A stretch of DNA of 64,000 bases from Carex sylvatica (lineage: Eukaryota; Streptophyta; Magnoliopsida; Poales; Cyperaceae). A model generated the notes under the pieces. It did not search any database. It was not told where the DNA came from and saw only the letters and a list, made by a program, of their open reading frames with translations. Position 1 is the stretch's first letter; every line of letters starts with the position of its first letter. Both the position numbers and the translations under genes were made by a program. The stretch is from NCBI GenBank assembly GCA_964058845.1, contig CAXKVR010000138.1, forward strand, positions 62,001 to 126,000. Direction: 5' to 3'. Of this stretch, positions 1 to 10,700 are shown in pieces.

Positions 1-1321
1 TCATAGGACTAGAATAAAGTCAAGAATAGAACTTGTTCTTTTTGTATATTTGGAAAAAGGAAAAAAGTAGGTAAGAGTTGGTACCAATAGGTTACCAAAA
101 ATAACATCAATACCAACGGTACAAATTATATAGCTGTTTGCGTGTATAAATAGAGATCAGAACTTGTATCAAAAATCATAAGATAAATATACAAAATATT
201 TTCATCATCTCCTCATAATTCCCTTTGTTATTCAACAAATATATATTTGCTTATCATGTCTATGTTGTGCCATAATCTACTTGTCTGTTTGACTAGATTG
301 ATAAAACATATATTTATTGAATTTAACAGTTTTTTGTCTTGAAATATTGTGCATGTTTATGACTATAGAAATTACAATATACATATCAAAGATGGACAAA
401 AAATTATTATATTTATCAACGATGAAGTTATAAAGCACTGGGTATTGGATACCAGAAGCATCATCTTAAGATTAGAATAATTAATATGTAAAATTGATAA
501 AATAAGTTTGAGATTGATCTAAGTGGGACCAGAAACCGTTGCAATGGTAGAATAACAGAAAAAATAGGTTGGCACCCCCGAATTTCCAGAGGCCAACCGT
601 TATGGGCTCGTTACCACGGTTATCTACCGTTATGCATCCGTGGCAATGGTTAACGACCGTTAGGGTTAACGGCAACCAAACTCAGCTGTAAGTTGGCCAA
701 CCGTTATAATGGTTAGTACCAAATTACTTCATTCTAATCAACTCACTATAAATAGAAGCAAAATCTGGATTTTGATTATCACTCTAGTCGCCCCCTAACT
801 TCAAAATATGAATTTTTAGATCTAGAAAAGTCATTGTTGTTTGTGCACTTGAACTGCAATATTCATATTCAATCTCAAGTTTATTCAAACAATAAACAAT
901 CTCTCAGAGTGATCATGCGTGATCAACATTCTCACTTATTCATTTGAGCCTTTGTTGCTCACCTTGTTATCTTTGAGCCTTTAGTGCTCGTGAGCCATTC
1001 CATGCTCGAGTCGTGTGACTTTCCAGAAGATTGTAAAGGTTCACTGGTTCCACCTTATACTCCTTCTTCATTGGGTTAAGAAAGGCGTGCCATCTTGAAG
1101 ATTGCGAGCCCTGGAGACGTAGACGTTAGTGCCAACTCCGTAAATAACTCTCGTGTTAAGTGTCTCTAAACTCCACTCTTTACTTTATTATATTTTAATT
1201 TAGAACCAAGTTATTTGAGTTTCCGTCAAGAATAACTTCAACACACATTAGTTAATTTAACTTAGATTAAAAATTTAAAAATACTCTATTCATCCCCCTC
1301 TGAGTGTTTTTGAGACCAACA
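1..1321 (+). repeat. LTR end of a retrotransposon (solo LTR or 3' LTR), left edge outside the window
   Basis: The segment has the layout of a plant LTR read on the + strand. A promoter zone at about 530-720 carries repeated AACCGTT/CCGTTA motifs. A TATAAATAG box follows near 749, then a long leader, then a terminus ending in GAGACCAACA at 1321. The sequence after 1321 has no tRNA primer-binding site, so this is a 3' LTR or a solo LTR rather than a 5' LTR. No coding sequence is visible. The style resembles SIRE-type copia LTRs, but that is an impression from the terminal motifs and not a search result. Confidence 0.55.
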
Positions 1322-2840
1322 GTCTATAAAAAATAATGATATTTAACATGTATTTTGTAACCCAAAAGGGACAATCATCTATGTATGATAAAGACAATGC
1401 TCTTTGTGTGAGAGGTTGCATGTTCGAAATCTTAAAGACAACAATTCTTTGTAGATATTAAATAGTTAGTTGGCTTGACCTCCAACTTTTACTTTAAAAA
1501 AATCATATATTTCGTCTACTTTGAGAGTTCGATCGAGTGACTTAAAATTCAACCACCTGAAATTAACAATTCTTGATGCATAATCAAATAATTAATTTGC
1601 ATGAGATTTATTAATTGTTAGGCTGTAAGTCATATTTACAAATTTACATTTCAAATTTTAATTTTATCTACACTTTAGAAAAGTAACAATACCATTTGGA
1701 CTGTCAAAATAACCATCTTCAGGTGATCTCTGCTTGTAAATGATTAACAAATGTAATTAGAAAAATCTACTCGCTTAAGATTATTCTAATGGAATGTAAG
1801 TACAGAATTAATGGAACTAAGAAATTGATTTATGTACAGTACTTGACTTCTAATATAATTAGGATATATTTTATGAGATACATTGATGTAATTTATTCCT
1901 TTGAAAATAGTTAGTTTCCAAAGATTCGTATAACCAGTCATGTCATCTCTACTATCAACCGTTGGATGTGCATCTTTTTTTTTTTTTTAATCTTAATCTT
2001 AATCGGAGGGCTCACATTTCACACTTCTACCTTCTTATTTATAAGTATGTTTGATAGGTAAGATATAAAGAAATTCTTAAAGCAATACAACTCTTTTGTG
2101 ATAATTCCGTAGAATTATTGGTTGATTAATTATGTTATATTTTCATTAGCAATACGTTTTGAAAAACAATATTTATTATTTCCAAATTAGTTGTGATAAT
2201 TCTGTATAATTCTCAGGGGAGTAATTATATTTTTTTTATTAACAATACGTTTTGAAAAAAATATTTATTTATTTCCAAATTAGTTGCACGTAGACTTTAT
2301 TTATAGAAATTGTATCATTTTATAATTTAAAGTTTTTTCAGTATACACTTTCTTCATAACGAAGTCCGAAAAACAACACTAGTTGATGCAATTATGTTGA
2401 CTCATAACTTTGCTAATTATAGAATTTAACTTAAACTAATATGATTATGTCAAAATTATATAGCTAAAATTTGTACTAATTAGTACATTACACTGATTTA
2501 CTCAGTATAGTAATGCTAGCTAATATATTTAATAAAGTTATATTGATTTAACATTATGTTTAAATGAAATCAACAAATCTAAAACAGAATTATTGTCTTA
2601 ATACCGAAGCTAGTCAATCTAAATAATGGAATTATATAAGTATTATGGATTCATATTGATATGCTAAGATTATATATTATTAAGAGGTTGGTTTTGGTGC
2701 AAAGACGTCTCTTGTGCATTAAGATCTTAAAATTTTAAGTTAATCCAAAATTTTGATACATGCGATTCGAATAAACTATATAATATTTGTAATTAATTTC
2801 AAATGAAGTAAAGATGCTGGGAAATGTTTTAATAAATCCG
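1322..2840. other. AT-rich intergenic stretch, no gene seen
   Basis: No ORF of note and no clear repeat boundary. Around 1378-1450 there is a patch with a tRNA B-box-like GTTCGAAATC that could be a SINE trace, but no A box or tail was convincing. Near 2080-2300 an imperfect local duplication is built around GTTGATTAATTATG and AATACGTTTTGAAAAA. Confidence 0.4.
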
Positions 2841-3254
2841 TAGGGGTGAAAAACGGTTTGTATCTCATTCGTATTCAAAAATTATATATAGATATATGAG
2901 ATCGGAATATCTATGTGAATATAGATACAAATATAGTTTTAATTTTAATTATTTATATTCAAATAGTAAATATTATTATATAGTTTAATATATATTATGA
3001 AAAAAATTACGTTATTCATCATTATAATAATAATTAGATAAATTTTATGAACAATTGGTATTTCTAATAATATTTATATATTTTTTAATTAATAATAGTA
3101 TTGAATAATGTTTTATGATAAATCTCAATGGTTTCATATACTTTAATCAAATTTTACATTCATATTCAAATAATGGTCGAATTATATTTGTATTTGATAA
3201 ACATACATAAATATAGTTTTATCACTATTAGTATCCGATCCGTTTTCACCCCTA
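2841..3254. mobile_element. hAT-type MITE with TAGGGGTGAAAA termini
   Basis: The ends are perfect 12-bp inverted repeats, TAGGGGTGAAAA on the left and TTTTCACCCCTA on the right. The interior of about 390 bp is AT-rich and non-coding. The flanking 8-mers (TAAATCCG and TTTTTTCG) match at only four positions, so the target duplication has decayed or the insertion is old. The same termini occur at 38009-39232, and related ones at 45470-45775, both with perfect 8-bp duplications. That supports a hAT assignment. Confidence 0.8.
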
Positions 3255-3811
3255 TTTTTTCGGCATTTCAAACTTCTAAGTTATTATAGTTTTATTTGTT
3301 TATATTGGTGCGCTCTGTGTAAATGATACATGTTCAATCGTTTAAGCCATACATGTCAAGCAAGTAACAACGATCGAACAGTATTTATACTTTTAGGTTA
3401 ACAGATACTTCATCTTAAATTCTTAATTAAAATTTGATATCAAGAAATTGACAGCTTTTGTCAAGATTTTCAAAAAAATAATATCAAGAACTTTTATGAT
3501 GTGGACAGCTGTGCACCAAAGAGCCGCTTCGGCGCTGTACTGTATACAGTGGGAACGCATGCCTTTCGGCCTGGCCGGTCCACACTGCTCGTACTGTATA
3601 CACCAAGTAGCGCAATGGAAAAAGTTAGCAAAAAAAAAAAAAAAAATGTCCCATAGCCGAAATTAACTTTTATATTACAAGAATAAATCATATACGAGAA
3701 CTTAGCACTTGATATACACCGGTAGTTCATACACATGTTAGATTTTGGTTAGATCAATAATTCCAAAACTACACTTTAGCCACTAGATATTACTCACTAT
3801 TTTTTAAAATA
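3255..3811. other. Intergenic stretch with a short GC-rich island
   Basis: No gene is recognised. Bases 3505-3615 are much richer in G+C than the surroundings and hold the 12-mer GTACTGTATACA/G twice (near 3536 and 3591) and a palindromic ACTGTATACAGT. A run of A (about 3630-3646) follows. The origin of this island is unknown to me. It could be a fragment of a terminal-repeat transposon. Confidence 0.35.
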
Positions 3812-4027
3812 TGTTTGGATGAAACAAGAAAAAGAGCTAATTTCAAATTTGATAATAGTAGCTAACTCAACTTTTGATTGGGTTTGTAGAATAGTGAGTT
3901 AACCCATATGAGACAAACAAAGAATATTGGGTTAGTGCTATTCTTGCTCTATTCAAACATCGAATAGCTCAAAAGAATAGCGCTATTTTCGGGTTAGTGC
4001 TATTCTTACTCCATCCAAAAGCACCCT
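3812..4027. mobile_element. Short MITE with TGTTTGGATGAA-type ends
   Basis: It starts at ATGTTTGGATGAAAC and ends at CTCCATCCAAAAGCACCC, giving imperfect inverted ends. The interior is rich in ATAGTGAGTTA and CTATTCTT words, which are shared with the next element. It is non-coding. It is probably a relative of the outer element at 4032-4730. No target duplication was identified. Confidence 0.5.
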
Positions 4028-4031
4028 TAAA

Positions 4032-4730
4032 AGGGCGTGTTTGCAGGGGCAAAACCAGAATTTGAATTTAGGGGGGCTGAGCTGCCAAAAAATGAAAGAA
4101 CAACCGCATGGGGGATGCCAATCGGTATGCATCTGTAAAAAATCACCCCAATAAGCAACTTCCGATAAGTTGGGGGGTGCCTGGCCCCCCTTTGCTTGTA
4201 CCTAGTTCCACCACTGTATGTTTGGATGAAATGAGAATAGCTAGAATAGAGGGCTATTCGAAATAACAATGTGCATCCAAACAATATTTTTGCTATTCAG
4301 AATAGTTAGAATAACTGCTATTTTCTATTCTTTATAAATGTTGGAATAATTGCTATTTTCTATTCTTTATAAATGTTGGAATAACTACTATTTGAAAGTG
4401 TGGAAAGAGAGAGAAAAATGCTTCCTTCTCAAATTTTCTCTAACACAGTCCTGAAATTATAAAATTGACCTATTCTTTTATCTCCACATCGTGACAATTC
4501 ATTTAAGACCCCACTTGTCTATTTTTCATCTTAATTAGCACCTTGTTAACACTATTCTTTATTTATTACAGCTATTCACTATTCCAAATTTACAATCCAA
4601 ATAACATTTTTACTAATCTGAATAGCACCATTTTTATACTAATTTGAAAATCACTATTATTTTCTATTCTCATTTGCTATTCTTAAATTTCACTATCCTA
4701 GTTATTCTAACTTCCATCCAAACGTACCCT
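4032..4730. mobile_element. MITE with AGGGCGTGTTTGG-type termini, interrupted by a hAT MITE
   Basis: The left end (AGGGCGTGTTTG, continued by GATGAAATGAGAATAG after the insertion) and the right end (CCATCCAAACGTACCCT) are imperfect inverted repeats. The interior consists of AGAATAG/CTATTCT words in both orientations. The element is split after about 12 bp by the insertion at 4044-4216. No clear target duplication was found. It overlaps a spurious ORF at 4644-4835. Confidence 0.6.
4044..4216. mobile_element. 173-bp hAT-like MITE nested inside another MITE
   Basis: The termini are CAGGGGCAAAACCAGAAT and TAGTTCCACCACTG, an imperfect pair that resembles the CAGKGGCGGAGCCA ends of plant hAT elements. 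The flanking 8-mers CGTGTTTG and TATGTTTG agree at six positions and restore the GTTTGGATGAA end of the host element when the insert is removed. The insertion is therefore younger than the outer MITE. Confidence 0.65.
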
Positions 4731-4879
4731 AAGTGTACTAACAAAAATATCCTATTAGCTGACGTAATGCATACCCAAGGTCAAGTGGTAAAATTTAGGA
4801 TAAAATTAGTAGGGGTAGATTACCAAGATGGTTAAAAATACTGCATCTTATCAACTCAACAACCTTCACTCTGAGCTAT

Positions 4880-5831
4880 GACCAAATAGAATGAAAATGG
4901 GAGAATTCATGGAAGTTTTCAACTCACTCAATTTATAATATTCTTAAATATGGAGGGATTAAATCCACAAACTCTATGATTTGATGGCAATTACCTATCC
5001 CCCCTCCCCCCCCCCCCCCCCCCCTAAAATAAGGATCTTTATGTGGTTGGTATCACATAATACCATTCTAACTAAAGATAATTTGATTAAAAAATATTGG
5101 AATGGTAATACCCAATGTCAATTCTGTTGCCACATAGAATATGTTGACCATTTGTTTACATTGTGTACTCTAGCACAGAAGATGTGGTTTTGGTTAGGCA
5201 AAAGTCAAACTGTAATGTACCAATGGCAGACCTGAAGAGATTTAATACATTTTGCTAACTCTCTTGAAAATTATGATCGTATAGGTTTTCTAATTGTACT
5301 CAGTGCTGTGAGTTGGACTCTATGGAAACATAGAAATGACCTTTGCTTTAAAAATAGTCAAATTAAAACCGCTAGAACTTTAATTCTTATGATTAAGTTT
5401 CTATGTTGTTATTGGACAGGTAACACGAAGAAGAAGGTTAAAGATGCAGTTGGCAACTGGCTCCCTGTCATTGAAGATGTCATTCCTCTCAATCAGTTCA
5501 TGCCTCTCCCTATAGTAGTGTACCAACTGACAGGGGCAGATGCAGAAGCAACAGAGCTGCCATAGTTGGAAGATGAAGAAAACTGACTCTCTTTGCAATA
5601 CTAGTTTAATTAGCCTCAGCCCTATTCTCAGTAGCTTAGTTTTAGCTACCCTTAACTACTTTTGGCAATTAGCAATTATTATGCTTTTGATCATGTATGA
5701 ACTGTTTAGTTTCCGTTTTTCTTATATATTTGAGGGTTGTTTCAGGCTACTGGCACTCTAAAACCATCCATGTTGTATTTAATCTATTTCAGTCAATGAA
5801 ATAGGCTTTTTGTCTCTTTTTAAAAAAAAAA
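4880..5831 (+). pseudogene. Decayed 3' end of an L1-type LINE (reverse-transcriptase zinc-binding region)
   Basis: Conceptual reading on the + strand gives the C-terminal part of a plant LINE ORF2. First comes the stretch before the zinc-binding domain (key words KWENSWKFS, IYNILKYGGIK). Then, from about 5026, the zf-RVT domain reads IRIFMWLVSHN, ILTKDNLIKKYW, CQFCC and DHLF, followed by SWTLWKHRNDLCF. The reading frame is broken. A TGA at 4892 and another at 4982 sit where Trp is expected, a 19-C tract at 5006-5024 shifts the frame, and another TGA lies at 5233. The 3' end is followed by AATAGGC, a T-rich stretch and a short A tail at 5822-5831. Only the 3' part is present, which is typical of 5'-truncated LINEs. 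It makes no product. Confidence 0.8.
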
Positions 5832-7513
5832 ACTTTTATTACAAGTATTTTTATAGAAACCCTTTGAATATTTTTGTTTTGACGTTGGATGCATATACTT
5901 AAAAAATCACATTTGCCAATTGTAGAAACTGAAAGCCGTTTGATGACACACCATTTTACCACCATTTATTTTATCGATAGATTAATTTCAAATTTCAAAC
6001 GACAAAATGGCTAAAAATATATATCTAAAAAGAAAACCATTTAACTCTATTTTTTGAAAATATACATATTTATTAGGATTGTAGTTTGACATTGCAGTAC
6101 CAACATAGTGGTAAGCAGTGCATTTAATATCACAACTGAGTGCATTTATTTGGTACTGCATTTTAAAACTGCAGTACTAACACGGTTGTACTGTAGTTTG
6201 AAAATGCAGTCGTGATAAATATAAAATTTTAATAAAAATAAAGTTAATTGGTTTATTTATGTTAAGATGGTAAATAAAAAAATTTGTGACGCATCATAAT
6301 AATTACTGCTAAAAAATGCTTCTACTACGAATATTTTTCTCATAAACCCTTTAAATATTTTGTTTTTCATGTGGAATCCACTTCACACGTATATTTAAAT
6401 TCAGACGTGCCAGGTACAAAAAAAAAGAGGAGAGATAAATTAGAACAATTTTAGTGACGCATCATAATAATGTTGTTTATTATATTAACAAATTAATTTT
6501 AAATATAATTTTAACTTTTAAATAACAAAAGAGACACAAAATAAATTCGTGCTGTTTCTTTTCACCTCTTGATATTGTATAAAATAAATTCCAAATTCTT
6601 TATTATTTGGTGAATACTTCACGGGACACAAAAGTAAGTGCCACACTTAATTTTTTTTTTTTAATTTAAAATTTAATCGATGCAGCGAAAAGTTTCATGA
6701 TGTGTCGTAAATAAAGTTGCAAGTTAAATCTCTTTTCATAAAAGCACCTCAATAATAAAGTTAATAAGTTTACAACGTTTTTTATAAATCAATATCGACT
6801 ACAACTTGATTAAAAAAGAAAATTCAAATATGATCAATGTAATTTCATTTGGTAGTCTGGATCATGATTTTAGTTAATTATAATTTATCCATCTTGATTA
6901 ATTCAAACCATATATGAGTTGACCTGACCCCCTTGTGAAACTAGAATACAACGTAGCTTGCTCACTTTTTGTGGCTTGGATATATTATATAAGAACAAAA
7001 CTTGTTTTATATTTGCCGAGTAAAATATCTTCACCAATTAATATAGCATGCCACCAAGTTTAAAAAAAAAAAAAAAATGGAGGGATTCAATGACAATAAT
7101 TTTGGTGCTCCAACATGACCGAGCCTTATATTTTATATATAAATTTAAAATTTAAATGCTAAATATAAATCAATGACCTTGTTCTATTTTTAAAGCAATG
7201 TATTAACTAAAAAATAATTTTATATTTATTTTGTACAATATCAGAAGGTGAAAAAGCTATTATTGGTGCACATGAATCACAATAAACTGTTGGTTTTTTC
7301 ACCCCTTTAATTTTGCACAAAACAAATTCAAAAGTCTTCAAATTTTGGTGCACATGTATTAATTTACAAATAAAGTAAGATCAATAATTCAAATGGGTTA
7401 TTTAAAATTTAAATTTTGAAGTATAAATAAATAAATAAATAAAATCTGATTATGATCGCTACTGGTCTTCATCCTAATTTCAGACTATGACTAGCGATTA
7501 GCGAGTGCATATT
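5832..7513. other. AT-rich region upstream of the U-box gene
   Basis: No gene is seen. The stretch 6080-6220 repeats words such as GCAGTACCAACA and GCAGTACTAACACGG in both orientations and may be a small inverted-repeat element with unclear ends. An A-run lies near 7062-7077. The promoter of the downstream gene should lie in the last few hundred bases, but I cannot identify a convincing TATA box. Confidence 0.4.
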
Positions 7514-7558
7514 ATGGTGAATCATCTGTGGACCCCAGTTCACAACAACGGACTGTAA
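7514..7558 (+). promoter_or_regulatory. Possible upstream ORF in the leader of the U-box gene
   Basis: An ATG at 7514 opens a 14-codon ORF ending in TAA at 7556-7558. A second, two-codon ORF (ATG CAC TAG) begins at 7565. Both lie between the AT-rich promoter zone and the pyrimidine-rich leader (about 7605-7665) that precedes the true start at 7770. They matter only if transcription begins upstream of 7514, which the sequence alone does not show. Confidence 0.3.
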
Positions 7559-7769
7559 GCAAAGATGCACTAGAAGCGCCACATCAAAACTCAAAACTCA
7601 AAACTCTTCAACAACTGCTCTCTGCTGTTCTTCTACTCTTCTTCTTCTTCCCTTCTATCCTCACCACCCACAGCAAAAGTTTTCCCCCTTTTCATCTCAC
7701 GCCATTTCTGACAAAATTTAGCCTTAAACAGAGGTATAAGACAACTTACAAGGTCGTAATCTATTATCC

Positions 7770-10700
7770 ATGGAAGACGCGACTAACCAATCCACAGTAT
7801 CTGTGGCGCCGCCAGATCAGGATGCGGAGTCAGCTCCTTTGGCCTCTCCTGTAGCGTCGGAGGCATTGGTGCAGAGCCTGGTCGATGTGCTCGACGAGAT
7901 CTCAGCTATTACAGAGTTTAAAAACGCTTATAGGAGACAATTTTATAATCTATTGCGACGGATTAAGCTGCTCGGACCGTTGATCGAGGAGCTGAAAGAG
8001 AGTAAGAATCCGGTACCCGACAAGGAGGTCGATAGCCTTGCTCAGTTGAAGAAAGCTCTCGACTCAGCGAAAGAATTGCTCCGGTTGGGCAGTGAGGGTA
8101 GCAAGATCTTCCTGGTAAATGCGGCTTCTTGTTTTTTTTTTTCGTACTTTTAACACTGTGATACCTGTAATCAATAATAAATTTGAATTTAGTGATTTTG
8201 GGTAAGTTCAAATTTATCAGGCTTTTCTCCTACTTCAAATATGGCCGAATGTAGAAAATTGAGCAGATTTTGGGTTTACTTTATTATTCATAGAGGATTC
8301 TTTTCCTCTAAATAGACCGATTGGCAGTGGTTTTCTAAACTATATATTACACTTTTTGTTTATTATCAGGATATTGGTATTTTTTCATATCTACAATAAA
8401 TCTGACCTTTCTCTGAACAATAGTCGATGAATAGTACATCATGTTTGGTGATTTATGTAAACAAAATAAAAATGAAGTTAATGTGGTTTTATATTTCTTA
8501 GTAGTAGTGATTTGAGATCTCTAATTAAAAAAAATGATGCCATTTCTCCTGGAGAATTTTCTAACAAAATGTCATAGTTAGGCTCTACCTTTTTAGAAGG
8601 GGATATTGTTTGATAATTTTTTAGTGGTTAATGTTGCTAAATTTTAATGTAGTGCATTTCTCATGCAGCTGATAAAATACTTTTATTTATTTATTATTGA
8701 GGTCACTTGGATTTTGACCCAATTTATTTTCATTTTCACCAAAATCGACCTATTTCAGAGATGGTAATCTTGTTTGGTGGGATGCACTTTCTATAATGTT
8801 CATCATACATTAAATTAGTTAAGTAAATCAAGGTTTAATGCCATATAAAATTAATTTCAAGCTAAGCATATGCTTTGTTGAACGATTCATTGACTTGGTG
8901 TGCACCAAATCACTCCAGCTACTTTTGGGCTCAACCTTATGCAATGCCATTTAATTATTTCATACATTGACATAGGTGACCGTGACTTATTTTTATCTAT
9001 TTTCTTTAGGCTTTCATGTTATTGCACCCAAGAAAAGTTTGACCTAAGAAGTGGCATCTTTTTTTGTTCTCTATTTATTTTACAGGTACTAGAAACTGAC
9101 CAAGTAACTAAAAGATTTTATGAAGTTACCTCTCAGCTTGAGCAAGCCCTTGCCAATGTTCCTTTTAATGAGCTCGATGTTTCTGATGAAGTTAGGGAAC
9201 AGGTTCAATTTCATTTTTTAACTAAAACTATCTTATTTTTCTTAAATGAGGACTGCATTGTTAATTACTTAATTCAAATAGGTTGGCGCAATGGCAACTA
9301 TTTAACTTGACAAACTTCACTATCTATATAAAAGTTGGTACAATTGTAAACCATCATTTAGTTATGATTCATTGGTTCATCTACTGTGCATCTAAAAGAT
9401 GATGAGATTTGGTACATGTTCTGTACCCTTGATAGTTTTAATGGTTTAACCTTAACGATCCTTGATGCATTATCAAACAGTGCTCAACTGGAAACCTGAG
9501 AGATGATTTAAGTTATTCAAATTTCTACTGTTTTATCCTAGTTTGGGTGACCCAAGGGACATAATGTAAAATTTTAAATATTCATGAAATCAGTATTTAT
9601 TATTTGATTGGCAATTATGTACAATATTGGCAGGTAGAGCTAGTTTATGCGCAGCTCAAAAGAGCAAAAGAAAGAGCCGATACAACAGATATTGACCTGT
9701 ACACTGACCTCCTATCTATCTACAACATGGGTCCCGCTGTTTCTGTGGACCCCGTCATTCTGAAAAGATTAGCTGAGAAGTTGCAATTGATTTCAATTCC
9801 AGACCTCAAGCATGAATCCCTAGCATTGCATGAAATGGCTGTGTCCAGTGGTGGTGACCCCGGTGAAGTTGTAGAAAAGATGTCGAATTTGCTTAAGAAG
9901 ATTAAGGATTTTGTGCAGGGTGAAAATCCAGAAGTTACTGGCTTGGCTAAAAATAGTGCAGGCTTTTTGTCTGATAGTAAGTCAAAAGGTCCTGTAATTC
10001 CTGATGATTTTCGGTGCCCGATTTCGCTTGAGTTGATGAAAGATCCTGTTATTGTTTCCACTGGCCAGGTACATTTCTTCTTTATCCCTTTTAGTCAAGT
10101 ATATGCAATTTCGACCAATTTTTATTGTTGGCAAAGGGTATATTAACAATATATGTCTTAGTAAAATATTAACAAATGAAAAAGGGTATATTGTTGGCAG
10201 TTTTGCTATAAGAATTTTGCATACAGGATTCTCAAGATAGATTTTCTCGTGATAAAAAATTAAGTAGCTACAAGATTTCTCTAGATACATGCTCCTGATG
10301 GAAAAATAACTAATCCTCCAAACAATTAAATAAATTCATTTTAATATAATCATTGAGGGGATGATACAAGTCCATTCTTTTTGTGGCACTGCATTAGTTT
10401 ATTGCTATGTTGCACGGGTACGGGTATCGTATCGGATACGATGGATATGACAATACGTCAATTTTTAAAAATCATGGATACAATACGCCTTTAAATATAT
10501 ATTATTAATTCAATATTTGTATTATATTGTAAATATAAAAAATCATGTGGTTATAACAATAAATATGATTAGATATACATTAAATAATGAAATTATGTAT
10601 TAAATATCATTGTTACTCAATTGTAACATCAAGTGGGAGTTGTAGTGGTAAAGTTGTAGTTTGCTATGCCTATGTTTCACAGCTCGATTCATGCTGGGAG

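Noticed and set aside
3666..5846. AACTTTTATATTACAAG (3666) and AACTTTTATTACAAG (5831) as a target duplication of a LINE
   Set aside because: The match needs a gap, would force two MITEs into the element, and similar ATTACAAG words occur elsewhere (for example near 63931).
7528..7854. 108-codon + strand ORF overlapping the start of the U-box gene
   Set aside because: It reads the leader and the first exon in another frame, has no ATG at its start and shows no domain.
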